A DNA stretch of 12,720 nucleotides from UBA922 sp964571295. Lineage in GTDB: Bacteria; Patescibacteriota; Patescibacteriia; Magasanikbacterales; UBA922. The stretch lies in contig CAZNAO010000030.1 in NCBI GenBank assembly GCA_964571295.1, positions 1-12,720 of the forward strand, in the 5' to 3' direction. This document shows, in pieces, positions 1-7,198 of this stretch. The translations under genes were made by a program, and so were the position numbers. How positions within the stretch are numbered: the first letter of the stretch is position 1; the number at the start of each line of letters is the position of its first letter. Under the pieces are notes generated by a model. The model saw nothing but the letters and a program-made list of their open reading frames with translations. It made no database searches and was not told where the DNA came from.

Positions 1-636
1 CCGGTTCCGTTTGACGAATTAGATGAAATGCAACAGAAATACCTGATGAAATTCGCAGAGACCATGGAAGATGAAGAGAAGGTAAAGCAGGAAATGGCTC
101 TTTGGGCGCCTACTAATCGGATCGTGGCGATCGGTATGCTCTCAGTTGAGAGTGGAAAGGGTGCAGTGTATTATCAGTCAGGGGGCACTTCAATTGAGGT
201 GTACGAAAAAGATGGGATCAAATATGAATGTGGAACCGAGAAAGAAATTTTGGAAAAATTCTGGAAAACATTGTCATTTTCAAATAAGTTTGTGACGTTC
301 AATGGTCGGGGGTTTGATTGTCCTGTCCTCATGCTCCGATCAGCAATGCTCGGGGTGAAACCAAGTCGGAATCTCGTGACCTACCGATATTCGACCGATG
401 CACACGTGGATTTGCTTGATCAACTGACATTTTACAATGCTTACCGAAAATTTAATCTTGATTTTTACTGCAAAGCATTTGGAATCAAATCTCCCAAGGA
501 ACAAGGTATGAATGGGCATGAAGTCGCGCCGATGTTTGCGGCGGGGAAGTATCAAGCGATTGCAGAATATTGCGCCGGAGATTTGGCGGCAACGAAAAAA
601 TTATACATGCGATGGAAAGAATATTTGGCTTTTTAA
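1..636 (+). CDS. Predicted 3'-5' exonuclease, PolB-type exonuclease domain (5' partial)
   Basis: The reading frame is open from the first base of the window, so the start lies upstream; the internal ATG at 28 is unlikely to be the real start. The protein resembles the stand-alone predicted exonuclease domain related to DNA polymerase B proofreading domains (RNase H fold, DEDD metal sites). Visible motifs are the Exo II-like FNGRGFDCP, with its Asp at 316-318, and the Exo III-like YCAGDLAATKKLY, with its Asp at 580-582. The Exo I motif (DxE), expected near the N-terminus, is outside the window, so catalytic completeness cannot be judged here. It would be expected to trim 3' ends of DNA or RNA with two metal ions; the substrate in this family is not established. 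It ends in TAA, 44 bp before the next gene, which has its own promoter. The family call is from recognised motifs, not from a search. Confidence 0.8.
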   Translation, partial: PVPFDELDEMQQKYLMKFAETMEDEEKVKQEMALWAPTNRIVAIGMLSVESGKGAVYYQSGGTSIEVYEKDGIKYECGTEKEILEKFWKTLSFSNKFVTFNGRGFDCPVLMLRSAMLGVKPSRNLVTYRYSTDAHVDLLDQLTFYNAYRKFNLDFYCKAFGIKSPKEQGMNGHEVAPMFAAGKYQAIAEYCAGDLAATKKLYMRWKEYLAF

Positions 637-644
637 AGAAATGA

Positions 645-671
645 TTGGCGAATGCCAAAATGTGCTATACT
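645..671 (+). promoter_or_regulatory. Extended -10 promoter giving a leaderless transcript
   Basis: A TGTGCTATACT box (-10 hexamer at 666-671 with the TGn extension) lies only 9 bp before the ATG at 681. Transcription would start at about 678-681, so the mRNA has essentially no leader. A poor -35 candidate, TTGGCG, sits at 645-650 with a short 15-bp spacer. It forms one arm of the inverted repeat TTGGC-GAAT-GCCAA (645-658), which could be an operator. Confidence 0.6.
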
Positions 672-680
672 ATCGGTACT

Positions 681-1385
681 ATGCAGCCTGGTATTAAACA
701 TATTTTGACGATATATCAACATCTCTACGATCGGGTGCCGCCTTTGGTATCTGAAGAATTGCGGAATGCACTGAATCAGGAAATTACGCGATTGAAAAAT
801 AAGGAAGATGTAACCTCTGAGGAAATCGAAGCGTCCATGGTCTCGTATGGTAAACAACTCTGGCCATATATTAAAGCGTTTGAGGAAATGGTGATGCTGC
901 ACGAATCACGAATGGCGGATAAGCTCTTTCACCAGAAAGCTTCATCAACACTCAGAAAAAAATATGCACTGGTGTGTAAATTAGGTAGTGGCTTTGTGCC
1001 GGTATGTTATGGAGTGTCAGCTGATCATTTTGATCATGATGAACGTCGTGAATTGAATGAAGTCTTGGTGGATCTGAAAAAAGATATTCGGCGATATGCG
1101 ATGCAGGCTGTCATGACACATGATCGAAAAACATACGAACAAAAAATAGGATACTACGGGAATTTAGTGGAGGAAATCAATGCAACGATTATGGCACTCA
1201 ATGCGTTTGCTGATGAACAGGCGGAAGTGCATGATGATCTGGCACAGGATGCGGAGAGTAAGGTGCGAGCGATTGAACAGAGTCTCGCATTTATCGGTCC
1301 CACACTCAATATTCAGGAAATACGGCAAGCGCCCGAATATTATCAGGGTAAGCGGGAAGAGCGTAAAATACGATGGGGAAAATAA
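681..1385 (+). CDS. Uncharacterised all-helical protein, 234 aa
   Basis: I do not recognise this protein. It is predicted to be soluble and almost entirely alpha-helical, with charged amphipathic stretches at about residues 24-42, 120-145, 151-176 and 178-205. There is no signal peptide or membrane segment. A less helical, Gly/Val/Cys-containing segment (about 97-112, KLGSGFVPVCYG) interrupts the helices and is followed by an acidic/His patch (SADHFDHDE, 113-121). The basic tail (KREERKIRWGK) could contact nucleic acid or ribosomes, which is speculation. I chose ATG 681 over the upstream in-frame TTG at 645 because the TTG lies inside the promoter. No Shine-Dalgarno is present, which fits a leaderless message. 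The gene stops at the shared terminator, so it is a single-gene unit unless read through from the exonuclease gene. Confidence 0.8.
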   Translation: MQPGIKHILTIYQHLYDRVPPLVSEELRNALNQEITRLKNKEDVTSEEIEASMVSYGKQLWPYIKAFEEMVMLHESRMADKLFHQKASSTLRKKYALVCKLGSGFVPVCYGVSADHFDHDERRELNEVLVDLKKDIRRYAMQAVMTHDRKTYEQKIGYYGNLVEEINATIMALNAFADEQAEVHDDLAQDAESKVRAIEQSLAFIGPTLNIQEIRQAPEYYQGKREERKIRWGK

Positions 1386-1411
1386 AAAAGACGTGTATAG
1401 CGTCTTTTTTT
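1384..1411. terminator. Bidirectional intrinsic terminator between convergent genes
   Basis: AAAAAAGACG (1384-1393) and CGTCTTTTTT (1401-1410) form a 10-bp hairpin around a 7-base loop. There is a T run on the plus strand and an A run that becomes a T run on the minus strand. The hairpin overlaps the stop codon of the plus-strand gene (TAA 1383-1385) and ends 3 bp from the stop of the minus-strand gene, so it can serve both. Confidence 0.85.
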
Positions 1412-1413
1412 GA

Positions 1414-2220
1414 TTATTTCCAATCAGCTAATGAGGGTATTTCTTCATGTCTCGCAATACGGGTAGTATAATATTTGTTTGAAAAAAGTATAGGGAATTT
1501 CGTTTTGAGTTCATCTTCTGGTTTTTCTGAAACAAAGATGGCTTTGGTGGAAAAATCTTTATGTGTACTGCCTAAGAAAAGAAGCATATCCTCTTCAAAG
1601 ACAGGCAACACTTCGAGAATTTGGTTCGGTTCTCCGGTTGAGGCACGTATGGCAGGGATCCATGGACGGCAGCCAATTTGTGTTTTGAATGCGGCGAGGC
1701 CAATATTGGAATAATATCCGTATATGTTCCGATCTATGCCGTGCGTGATGAGAGAAAAGCCTTGTTCAAATGCGTACGTGTGCAGATATAATTCAGCTAC
1801 AAAACTCGTACTGATTGGTATTTTTTCTTCGAGTGAGTGTGGTAATACTTTGTAATTGACGGAGAGAGATTCAGAATGGTCGTGATGGTGAGAAAGAATG
1901 AGTCCACCAAGATAGGTGGAGTTTTTATAGAGAGAAAGCGCGATAAATTTTTTCCCATTTTTGAGTCCTTGATCCACACGATCCCGGACAGGAAATATGG
2001 TACCTCGTTCTTTAGATGTAATAAAATTTTCGTAGAGGGGGATAAATTTTCCCAAATAGGATTCGGTAACTGGTTCGAAAATAAAAGAATAACCAGCGGA
2101 GACTAAAATTTCAATGGATTTTGTAATCCGTTTTCGAGTTTGTTTTCCGAAACGATATGCAGGATCCGCGTCAGTAACAGGAACTCTCCAATTAAGGTAA
2201 CGTGGAAAAATAAATTCCAT
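1414..2220 (-). CDS. GNAT/FemAB-like acyltransferase, 268 aa
   Basis: The 145-187 segment (helix YLHTYAFEQGF, then GIDRN, then NIGLAAFKTQIGCRP) matches the pattern of the FemAB/Acetyltransf_6 branch of the GNAT fold, in which a helix, a glycine-containing strand and a 'GL-x-x-FK-x-x-x-G' motif form the C-terminal half of the acyl-donor site. Residues 52-110 look like the first half of a GNAT domain (FIPLYENFITSKERG, then strand KFIALSLYKN, then STYLGGLILS). A striking HHHDH cluster (111-115) follows. There is no signal peptide or membrane segment, so it is probably cytoplasmic. The acyl donor (acyl-CoA or aminoacyl-tRNA) and acceptor are unknown. The gene starts 14 bp after the ATP-grasp gene with no promoter or Shine-Dalgarno between, so the two are almost certainly co-transcribed and may act in one pathway. 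The family call is moderately sure; the role is not known. Confidence 0.7.
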   Translation of the reverse strand: MEFIFPRYLNWRVPVTDADPAYRFGKQTRKRITKSIEILVSAGYSFIFEPVTESYLGKFIPLYENFITSKERGTIFPVRDRVDQGLKNGKKFIALSLYKNSTYLGGLILSHHHDHSESLSVNYKVLPHSLEEKIPISTSFVAELYLHTYAFEQGFSLITHGIDRNIYGYYSNIGLAAFKTQIGCRPWIPAIRASTGEPNQILEVLPVFEEDMLLFLGSTHKDFSTKAIFVSEKPEDELKTKFPILFSNKYYTTRIARHEEIPSLADWK

Positions 2221-2234
2221 ACGGTAAAATTGAA

Positions 2235-3518
2235 TTACTCAGTTTCAATTTCGGTCATTTGTTCAAGTCGACGAATGTCTGCGAGCAGTTCAGATTTTTG
2301 AGGATTGGACAGAAGAATATTGAAGACGCTAGTGCCACCATTTTTTGCAAAAGTACACATGTCACCAATTTTTTTGTTAACACTGATTTCTTTGAACGAA
2401 CTAAGTTCTTGCGCTCGTTTGATACCGGTAAGTTTGGTAAGTCTGCCTTCTTTTTTGGCAAAAAATTTCATATAGGCAGTATATCCTTTTACTTTTCGCT
2501 TGATACGGACTTCTTCGGGGATGCGTATCAAAATATCATTAATGGTATGATTAATACCAAAAGAATGTTCATACAAATGATGTCGGTATCCACCCTGGCG
2601 CGCAGCAATTTCAATAACTTTCCATCCTTTTTCCGTCTTCATGAGTTCAATATGTACCGTGGTACTTCTTAGCGCGAGTGCGTGGACTGCTTGACTTGCT
2701 ACATTGCGTGCAGCTTTGACATTGTCGGCATTGAGACCAGAAGGGGCCATCTGGATATATCCAAAAAAATCATCAAATCCGATTTTTCGACCAGTCTGTA
2801 TGTGTACCAGAGGGGTCAATTGTACCTTACCTCGAGCCGATACGTATCCGTCAATTGAATACATTTCACCATCCAAAAATTGTTCTACCAGGACCTGAGG
2901 AGTCCAATTTCCACCTGTTTCTTGGTATACTGAATTAATCTTTTTAAACACTTTTTTAAGCGCGGCCTCAAGTTCTTGTTTATGAAAACAAATAGTTACG
3001 AGTCGACTTGCGGCAAGCCCGGTTGGTTTTACTACCAGAGGGAAACCAAGTTTTTGCTCAATGCGCTCCAGTGTTTCCTGATCGGTGTTAGTGACCACCA
3101 TATAGTCAGGAGTAATTTTTTTATTGTAGATGTATAGCCTTCGTCGCATGCTTAGTTTATCAGAAGCCCAACGAAGAGATTCGCTGGTCGGGGTGCGCAG
3201 ATAGGGGACAAATGGGATAATTCGTGCGAACATTTCGATATAATCTTCACCTCGACATGAAATCGCAAGAAGTTCATCTTCGTATGGAAGAAGTGCTTCT
3301 TGGATTGTTTTATCAGACAATGTATTGCACGGAACTATTACATCAATTTGTCTAAGTAATTCATCAGTCGGTGCATTGCGCTTATCTTTGAGATCGTACA
3401 AAAGACCGATACGGAATTTACGTTTGGTTTCTTTTTCGTACTTCCGGATCGCCGTGATCATGTGGGGTAGAATTTTTCCTACATAGAGGATAATATTCTG
3501 TTTAATTTTTGAAGACAT
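2235..3518 (-). CDS. ATP-grasp carboxylate-amine ligase family protein, 427 aa
   Basis: This appears to be an enzyme of the ATP-grasp fold, which activates a carboxylate as an acyl-phosphate and joins it to an amine or thiol. Residues 1-110 look like a Rossmann-type N-terminal domain. The ATP-binding core follows: K164 in FPLVVKPTG, the hinge region VEQFLDGEMYSIDGY (211-225), and the Mg-binding acidic residues E291 (HIELM) and E303 in VIEIAARQGGYR (301-312), with R307 as the expected phosphate or substrate contact. The EIAARxGG form is seen in the ATP-grasp_4 type (carnosine synthase/dipeptide-ligase-like and biotin-carboxylase-like proteins) rather than in D-Ala-D-Ala ligase. The C-terminal part (about 340-427) is basic and probably caps the active site. 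The gene has its own promoter at 3553-3581 and a short leader without Shine-Dalgarno, and is followed 14 bp later by the acyltransferase. The substrate is unknown. Confidence 0.82.
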   Translation of the reverse strand: MSSKIKQNIILYVGKILPHMITAIRKYEKETKRKFRIGLLYDLKDKRNAPTDELLRQIDVIVPCNTLSDKTIQEALLPYEDELLAISCRGEDYIEMFARIIPFVPYLRTPTSESLRWASDKLSMRRRLYIYNKKITPDYMVVTNTDQETLERIEQKLGFPLVVKPTGLAASRLVTICFHKQELEAALKKVFKKINSVYQETGGNWTPQVLVEQFLDGEMYSIDGYVSARGKVQLTPLVHIQTGRKIGFDDFFGYIQMAPSGLNADNVKAARNVASQAVHALALRSTTVHIELMKTEKGWKVIEIAARQGGYRHHLYEHSFGINHTINDILIRIPEEVRIKRKVKGYTAYMKFFAKKEGRLTKLTGIKRAQELSSFKEISVNKKIGDMCTFAKNGGTSVFNILLSNPQKSELLADIRRLEQMTEIETE

Positions 3519-3552
3519 ACATTAGGATTAACCGAAGAAAAAAGTATGCGGT

Positions 3553-3581
3553 GTTATACCACACATGAACCGTTTTGTCAA
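3553..3581 (-). promoter_or_regulatory. Sigma70-type promoter for the ATP-grasp/acyltransferase pair
   Basis: Read on the minus strand, a perfect TTGACA (-35, 3576-3581), a 17-bp spacer and TATAAC (-10, 3553-3558) with the TGTGG extension lead to a start near 3546, about 28 bp before the ATG at 3518. The -35 begins 4 bp past the pfkB stop. This is the best promoter in the window. Confidence 0.85.
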
Positions 3582-3584
3582 GAA

Positions 3585-4263
3585 TCAAACTAGAAGTTTT
3601 GGCTTGATTGAGCTATATTTTTTGATGAGTGTATGAAGTTTTTTTTCAGTATTGAGACCGGTCTGTCCGCCAAACTGCTGCACCACCGAAGCTGCATTCG
3701 CGGTNNNNNNNNNNNNNNNNNNNNNNNNNNNNNNNNNNNNNNNNNNNNNNNNNNNNNNNNNNNNNNNNNNNNNNNNNNNNNNNNNNNNNNNNNNNNNNNN
3801 NNNNTTGTACGCGTTCGAATGTCTTACCGAGCGACGTGAAATACAATGCTCGTGTATGGGGGATGTGAGGGATGTGGTAGGTGCGTGGGGCGTGATAAGA
3901 GAGGATCGTTCGTTCTCCTTTGTAATTTAATACCACAGCATAGCGGGTTTCTTTTCCTTTATTGGTGCGCAGATATGAAGTATCGACACCGGACCGCTCA
4001 AGAGAGTCCTCAATCATGAGTCCATTGAGATCATCTCCCACTTCGGTCACGATTGCTGTCCGTAGGCCTAATTTTTGAGTTCCTACGGCCACATTTGCCG
4101 CATTCCCGCCGATTGATTGATGGGCTCCTGCAATAGGAATTTTGTCAGCATAGGTGAAACAAAGCTGACACTCGTTGGTTTTGATGTCACAATCCAGGGT
4201 TGCTTCGTCAATTTCAAGGAACATGTCGACGGTGGAATCACCGATCGTAACAATATCGTACAT
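3585..4263 (-). CDS. PfkB-family carbohydrate/nucleoside kinase, interrupted by an assembly gap
   Basis: The enzyme transfers phosphate from ATP to a sugar or nucleoside hydroxyl; the exact substrate cannot be read from the sequence. The N-terminal 153 residues show GGNAANVAVG (52-61), the classic PfkB motif 1, preceded by a Cys-containing insert (residues 25-36, CDIKTNECQLCF) that I associate with CPR members of the family. After the 100-N gap the frame that makes sense reads TANAASVVQQFGGQTGL and ends KPKLLV followed by TGA at 3585-3587, a typical PfkB C-terminus. The catalytic GAGD region falls in the gap. The two parts are in different frames across 100 N, so the true gap length should be a multiple of 3; comparison with the family's usual 300-330 residues suggests about 330-420 bases are missing. 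The gene starts 2 bp behind the membrane-protein gene and so is co-transcribed with it. Confidence 0.82.
3705..3804. other. Assembly gap, 100 N, inside the PfkB gene
   Basis: Exactly 100 undefined bases, the conventional placeholder for a scaffold gap of unknown length. The protein on either side shows that the real gap is longer and that the frame across it is arbitrary. Confidence 0.95.
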
Positions 4264-4265
4264 AG

Positions 4266-4574
4266 TTATTTGAGTTTTTTAATACGTTTCAGCTGTTCCG
4301 GATCGTGTTTGTGAAGCCCGACAAGAATTTCAATGAATTCAATCATGGAATTAAGCGCAAATGTGCCCATTGCAATAACAAATATCAAACTTTCGATATA
4401 GACTGCATAGACCAGGAGGCAGGTGGCACCAAGAAAGAATACGAGATCCTGGCGTCGTTCTGTTTCAAGAAAAACTCCGTATGCCAAAAGTAGTGACCCA
4501 AGAAACGCAACGACATAGATCATGGTTTCAGCAGGTGACGTTGGAAGGGTGGGGAACCAGGATTCGAGGAACAT
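4266..4574 (-). CDS. Small membrane protein with three predicted helices, 102 aa
   Basis: I do not recognise a family with confidence. The protein has a short polar N-terminus, three hydrophobic segments at about residues 18-36, 44-60 and 62-86, and a charged tail (KRIKKLK) expected to face the cytoplasm. The loop between helices 1 and 2 carries ETERRQD, and the overall pattern (short loop with R-x-D, closely spaced helices) recalls small transporter-like or lipid A biosynthesis N-terminal-like proteins, but this is only a resemblance. An in-frame GTG at 4637 would give 21 more residues but overlaps the -10 box at 4626-4631, so I chose ATG 4572-4574. It is the first gene of a unit with the PfkB kinase (2-bp spacer), which raises the possibility of coupled uptake and phosphorylation. 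Confidence 0.72.
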   Translation of the reverse strand: MFLESWFPTLPTSPAETMIYVVAFLGSLLLAYGVFLETERRQDLVFFLGATCLLVYAVYIESLIFVIAMGTFALNSMIEFIEILVGLHKHDPEQLKRIKKLK

Positions 4575-4625
4575 AGTACTTAAATTCAAAATGTAAGTTT
4601 CACATGCCAAAAGGGACACTAACCG

Positions 4626-4655
4626 AGTATAACACACTATCGTAAAGTATCACAA
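4626..4655 (-). promoter_or_regulatory. Extended -10 promoter upstream of the small membrane protein
   Basis: On the minus strand TGTGTTATACT gives a consensus-like -10 (4626-4631) with the TGn extension. The -35 region is weak (TTGTGA at 4650-4655, 18-bp spacer). Predicted start is near 4619, about 45 bp before the ATG. It lies in the 100 bp between the glycosyltransferase stop and the membrane-protein start, where no terminator is visible, so read-through from upstream is also possible. Confidence 0.65.
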
Positions 4656-4674
4656 AGTCGTCTCAAAAAATATC

Positions 4675-6213
4675 TTATAAATTGTAGAGTTCGACTGGCA
4701 CGATAATCGTGTCTGGGTCGTCAAGAATGTATGCAGGCAAGTCAGGGGGGTGTGTGCTCACGATCGCGATGATCCTACCGAGTTTTTTTAAGTCTATCAC
4801 CTGTGCTTCACTTGGAACAAAATTATACGAGGGGATGTCCATGTAAAACATTGCATCAATATAATAACGTGCCGGTACATTGAACAGCACTGCATTTGGT
4901 GGAAGTGAAAGTGAAGTGAAGATGCGTTTATTCTCGAGTCTGCCGGCAGTGGCAGGTGTCGTGAGTGAGTAAGAGCGTTGCAAAAAGGAAATATCATATC
5001 GGGTGAGAATGGTGATAATGCCGGTACTACCAATCAAAAACAAAATCCAGAATTTGCGTATGGGGAGTCGCTCGATTCTCTGGAGGATGTATTCCCAAAG
5101 TGCGCCAAAGATAAGATAGATGGGTAGTATGACAATCAGGACAAACGTAGGCATCTTCGTTGCTGCAAGAGAAAAGAAACCATACGTGAATGCAATCATG
5201 GCGACAAATGCGATAAACACTTGTCGGTCACGTATGAGCCTGTAAAAAGCATAAAGAGCAGGTAGGAAAAGTATGAGCGCGTAAGGGCCATATAGGATTG
5301 AAAAGTTAGCAATGTGAAAATACCATGCCCCCCCATGATTCTCAACTGTCTCCATAAAATGGAGCGAATTGTATGCATATTCGTGCAGCGCTTCTGCGCG
5401 GTACTGTGCAAGAATGAAAATTTGCCAAGGAAGTACAATTACAAGGGTGACAAGAAGTGATAGAAGTAAGGGTTTGTAGAGGCGCACATTCCATCGGTAG
5501 TGGAGAAACCAAAGGAGTATAAAGCCTAAATAGACCAGAAGGCCGGGAAGCCACTTGCACAGAATCGCAAAACCCGAGAATAGACCGATCCAGACGATCC
5601 AGTGTTGCCGTCGAGAAAAGTAGTATTCAATCAGCGCCCAGATACTCAGTGAAACGTAGACGATGAATGATACATCATTGTGGTCAAGAGGAATGCCGCC
5701 GCTGACGAGCCGGGTCAGGTATAGAGAGGAGAGTACCAATAACGCAGACAGAAGGCCTGCGCGCCGATTGATAAGTAAGTGACCAGTTCGAAAGGTAATC
5801 AAGAGAAGTATGCTGGCCAAAATAACACTGGGGATACGGAGCGCAAATTCGGAAAATCCGAATAAGGTAAAGGAAAGAGCGATTTGCCATAAAAATAACG
5901 GTTGCTTATGGAGCCAGATATGCGAGCGATCCCACTGGTCATACGCCATGTCGACTACGGGGTCGTCATATAGGGTCGGCATGAGCGGATGACTCATCAG
6001 ATTTTTTGCCACGAGCGCATGGAATCGTTCATCCCACGGATTGAGGAAGGGGGTCAGGAGAGCTGCAAACGAGAATAGTGATAATCCGCTCAGAAATAAA
6101 AAAAGATAGACAAGTCTATCTTTTTTTTGTCGGTAATAGTGTACACTCACTGAACCAAAGGTTGCCGAAAGAATGAGCAGGGAGATATGGAGTGGACCCC
6201 AGTCACCAAACAT
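4675..6213 (-). CDS. Membrane glycosyltransferase, GT39/ArnT-PMT-like, 512 aa
   Basis: This polytopic membrane protein belongs to the GT-C superfamily, whose members move a sugar from a polyprenyl-phosphate donor onto a protein, lipid or glycan outside the membrane. The diagnostic first extracytoplasmic loop is present: NPWDERFHALVAKNLM (58-73) with the acidic pair D61-E62 expected to be catalytic, followed by WLHKQPLFLW (100-109) and the conserved amphipathic stretch ending in LRIPS. About ten or more further hydrophobic segments follow to around residue 410, then a soluble C-terminal part of about 100 residues. Donor and acceptor are unknown; candidates are surface protein or envelope lipid glycosylation. 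It is the last gene of the rpiB-rpe-reductase cluster, starting 14 bp after the reductase stop, with no Shine-Dalgarno. Family placement is confident; function is general only. Confidence 0.85.
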   Translation of the reverse strand: MFGDWGPLHISLLILSATFGSVSVHYYRQKKDRLVYLFLFLSGLSLFSFAALLTPFLNPWDERFHALVAKNLMSHPLMPTLYDDPVVDMAYDQWDRSHIWLHKQPLFLWQIALSFTLFGFSEFALRIPSVILASILLLITFRTGHLLINRRAGLLSALLVLSSLYLTRLVSGGIPLDHNDVSFIVYVSLSIWALIEYYFSRRQHWIVWIGLFSGFAILCKWLPGLLVYLGFILLWFLHYRWNVRLYKPLLLSLLVTLVIVLPWQIFILAQYRAEALHEYAYNSLHFMETVENHGGAWYFHIANFSILYGPYALILFLPALYAFYRLIRDRQVFIAFVAMIAFTYGFFSLAATKMPTFVLIVILPIYLIFGALWEYILQRIERLPIRKFWILFLIGSTGIITILTRYDISFLQRSYSLTTPATAGRLENKRIFTSLSLPPNAVLFNVPARYYIDAMFYMDIPSYNFVPSEAQVIDLKKLGRIIAIVSTHPPDLPAYILDDPDTIIVPVELYNL

Positions 6214-6227
6214 AGGAAATGCAAGGA

Positions 6228-7193
6228 TTACTCATGCCATTTATTAACGTATTCAATAGCCGATAATGCAGCCGTGACGCCCTGACCTGCCGCAATGACA
6301 ATCTGTTTATAGGGGACCGTAGTGACGTCACCCGCGGCAAAGATCCCGGGAACCGACGTCATGCATTTGTGGTCGACGACAATTTCGCCGATAGGGGTTT
6401 TTTCGACGTTAGATACGAAATACGAGTTGGGAATATTGCCGATATGTACCATGACCCCGTTGGTTTCGATGGTCTTTTCTTCTCCTGTCTGATTGGTATA
6501 AGTGACACTGACGACATTTTCAGTTCCCGTAATTGTACTAGTCTTGGCGCCGTAGATAATTTCTACATTGGCTTTTTTCTTCAATTTGTCGATCAAAATA
6601 TTTTCTCCTTTGGGAAATCCGCCATTGGTTTCAGGGGTATCTGGAAATTTGGTGATGCAATACACTTTTTCTGCGAGTTCAGACATCATGAGCGCTGACT
6701 CGAGTGCCGCGTTACCTGCACCGATCGTTGTGGTTATTTTTTTTCGATATAAGGGTCCGTCACATACGGTGCAGTACGTGACCCCTTTGCCCCGGAACTC
6801 TTTCTCTCCCGGAATTCCAAGCTCGCGTGGATGAATACCGCTTGCGATGATGACAGTCTTCGTATGATATATTTTTTCTTTTTTGGAATAATCCTCAGTC
6901 CGGACGACAAAATAATTTTTCTCTTTCTCAATTCCGGTAACCGCATATCCGATGTCGGCTTTGACCCCGTATGATTCCGCATGTTTGTAGAAATTCTGCG
7001 CAAGTTCAAAACCGGTGGTATGGATGACGCCTGGCCAATTCTCCACCTCTCCTGAGAGGGCGACTTCTCCGCCGACATCTTTCGCGACCATGACGAATTT
7101 CAAGTTACGTCTGGCTGCATATACTGCAGCGGCACAGCCTGCTGCAGCAGCACCGATAATCACAAGATCGAGTAATTCTGTTTGTTTTTCCAT
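6228..7193 (-). CDS. trxB: Thioredoxin reductase-like flavoprotein, AhpF-like, 321 aa
   Basis: This is a two-domain FAD/NAD(P) disulfide reductase of thioredoxin-reductase length. The FAD motif near the N-terminus reads GAAAAG (14-19) instead of the usual GxGxxG. The redox-active pair is C141 and C144 in CTVCDG. The second nucleotide-binding site is GAGNAALESA (158-167), and the C-terminal FAD contact is FAAGD (285-289) followed by TTVPYKQIVIAAGQG. The HRRxxxR motif that grips the NADPH 2'-phosphate in classical TrxB is absent: the stretch after the second site reads CITKFPDTPE. This region and the C-terminal third resemble the reductase half of AhpF, which uses NADH, so NADH preference is a reasonable inference. 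The N-terminal thioredoxin-like domains of AhpF are absent. It sits 5 bp behind rpe. Expected role: keeping thioredoxin or glutaredoxin-like partners reduced. No partner is in the window. Confidence 0.88.
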   Translation of the reverse strand: MEKQTELLDLVIIGAAAAGCAAAVYAARRNLKFVMVAKDVGGEVALSGEVENWPGVIHTTGFELAQNFYKHAESYGVKADIGYAVTGIEKEKNYFVVRTEDYSKKEKIYHTKTVIIASGIHPRELGIPGEKEFRGKGVTYCTVCDGPLYRKKITTTIGAGNAALESALMMSELAEKVYCITKFPDTPETNGGFPKGENILIDKLKKKANVEIIYGAKTSTITGTENVVSVTYTNQTGEEKTIETNGVMVHIGNIPNSYFVSNVEKTPIGEIVVDHKCMTSVPGIFAAGDVTTVPYKQIVIAAGQGVTAALSAIEYVNKWHE

Positions 7194-7198
7194 AGTGG

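Noticed and set aside
645..658. TTGGC-GAAT-GCCAA as a terminator of the exonuclease gene
   Set aside because: The stem is only 5 bp and no T run follows; an operator or chance repeat is more likely.
645..680. An upstream TTG start for the 234-residue helical protein
   Set aside because: It is located within the promoter and the inverted repeat; ATG 681 fits the -10 position.
3528..3587. Reading TGA as glycine (as in Gracilibacteria/Absconditabacteria)
   Set aside because: No gene contains an in-frame TGA, and reading through the pfkB TGA only adds a short tail that runs across the ATP-grasp promoter.
3633..3930. Plus-strand reading frames across and around the first N gap
   Set aside because: They are shadows of the minus-strand PfkB gene, filled with N; no start context or family match.
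4575..4637. An upstream GTG start for the small membrane protein
   Set aside because: It overlaps the -10 box at 4626-4631 and would lie before the predicted transcription start.
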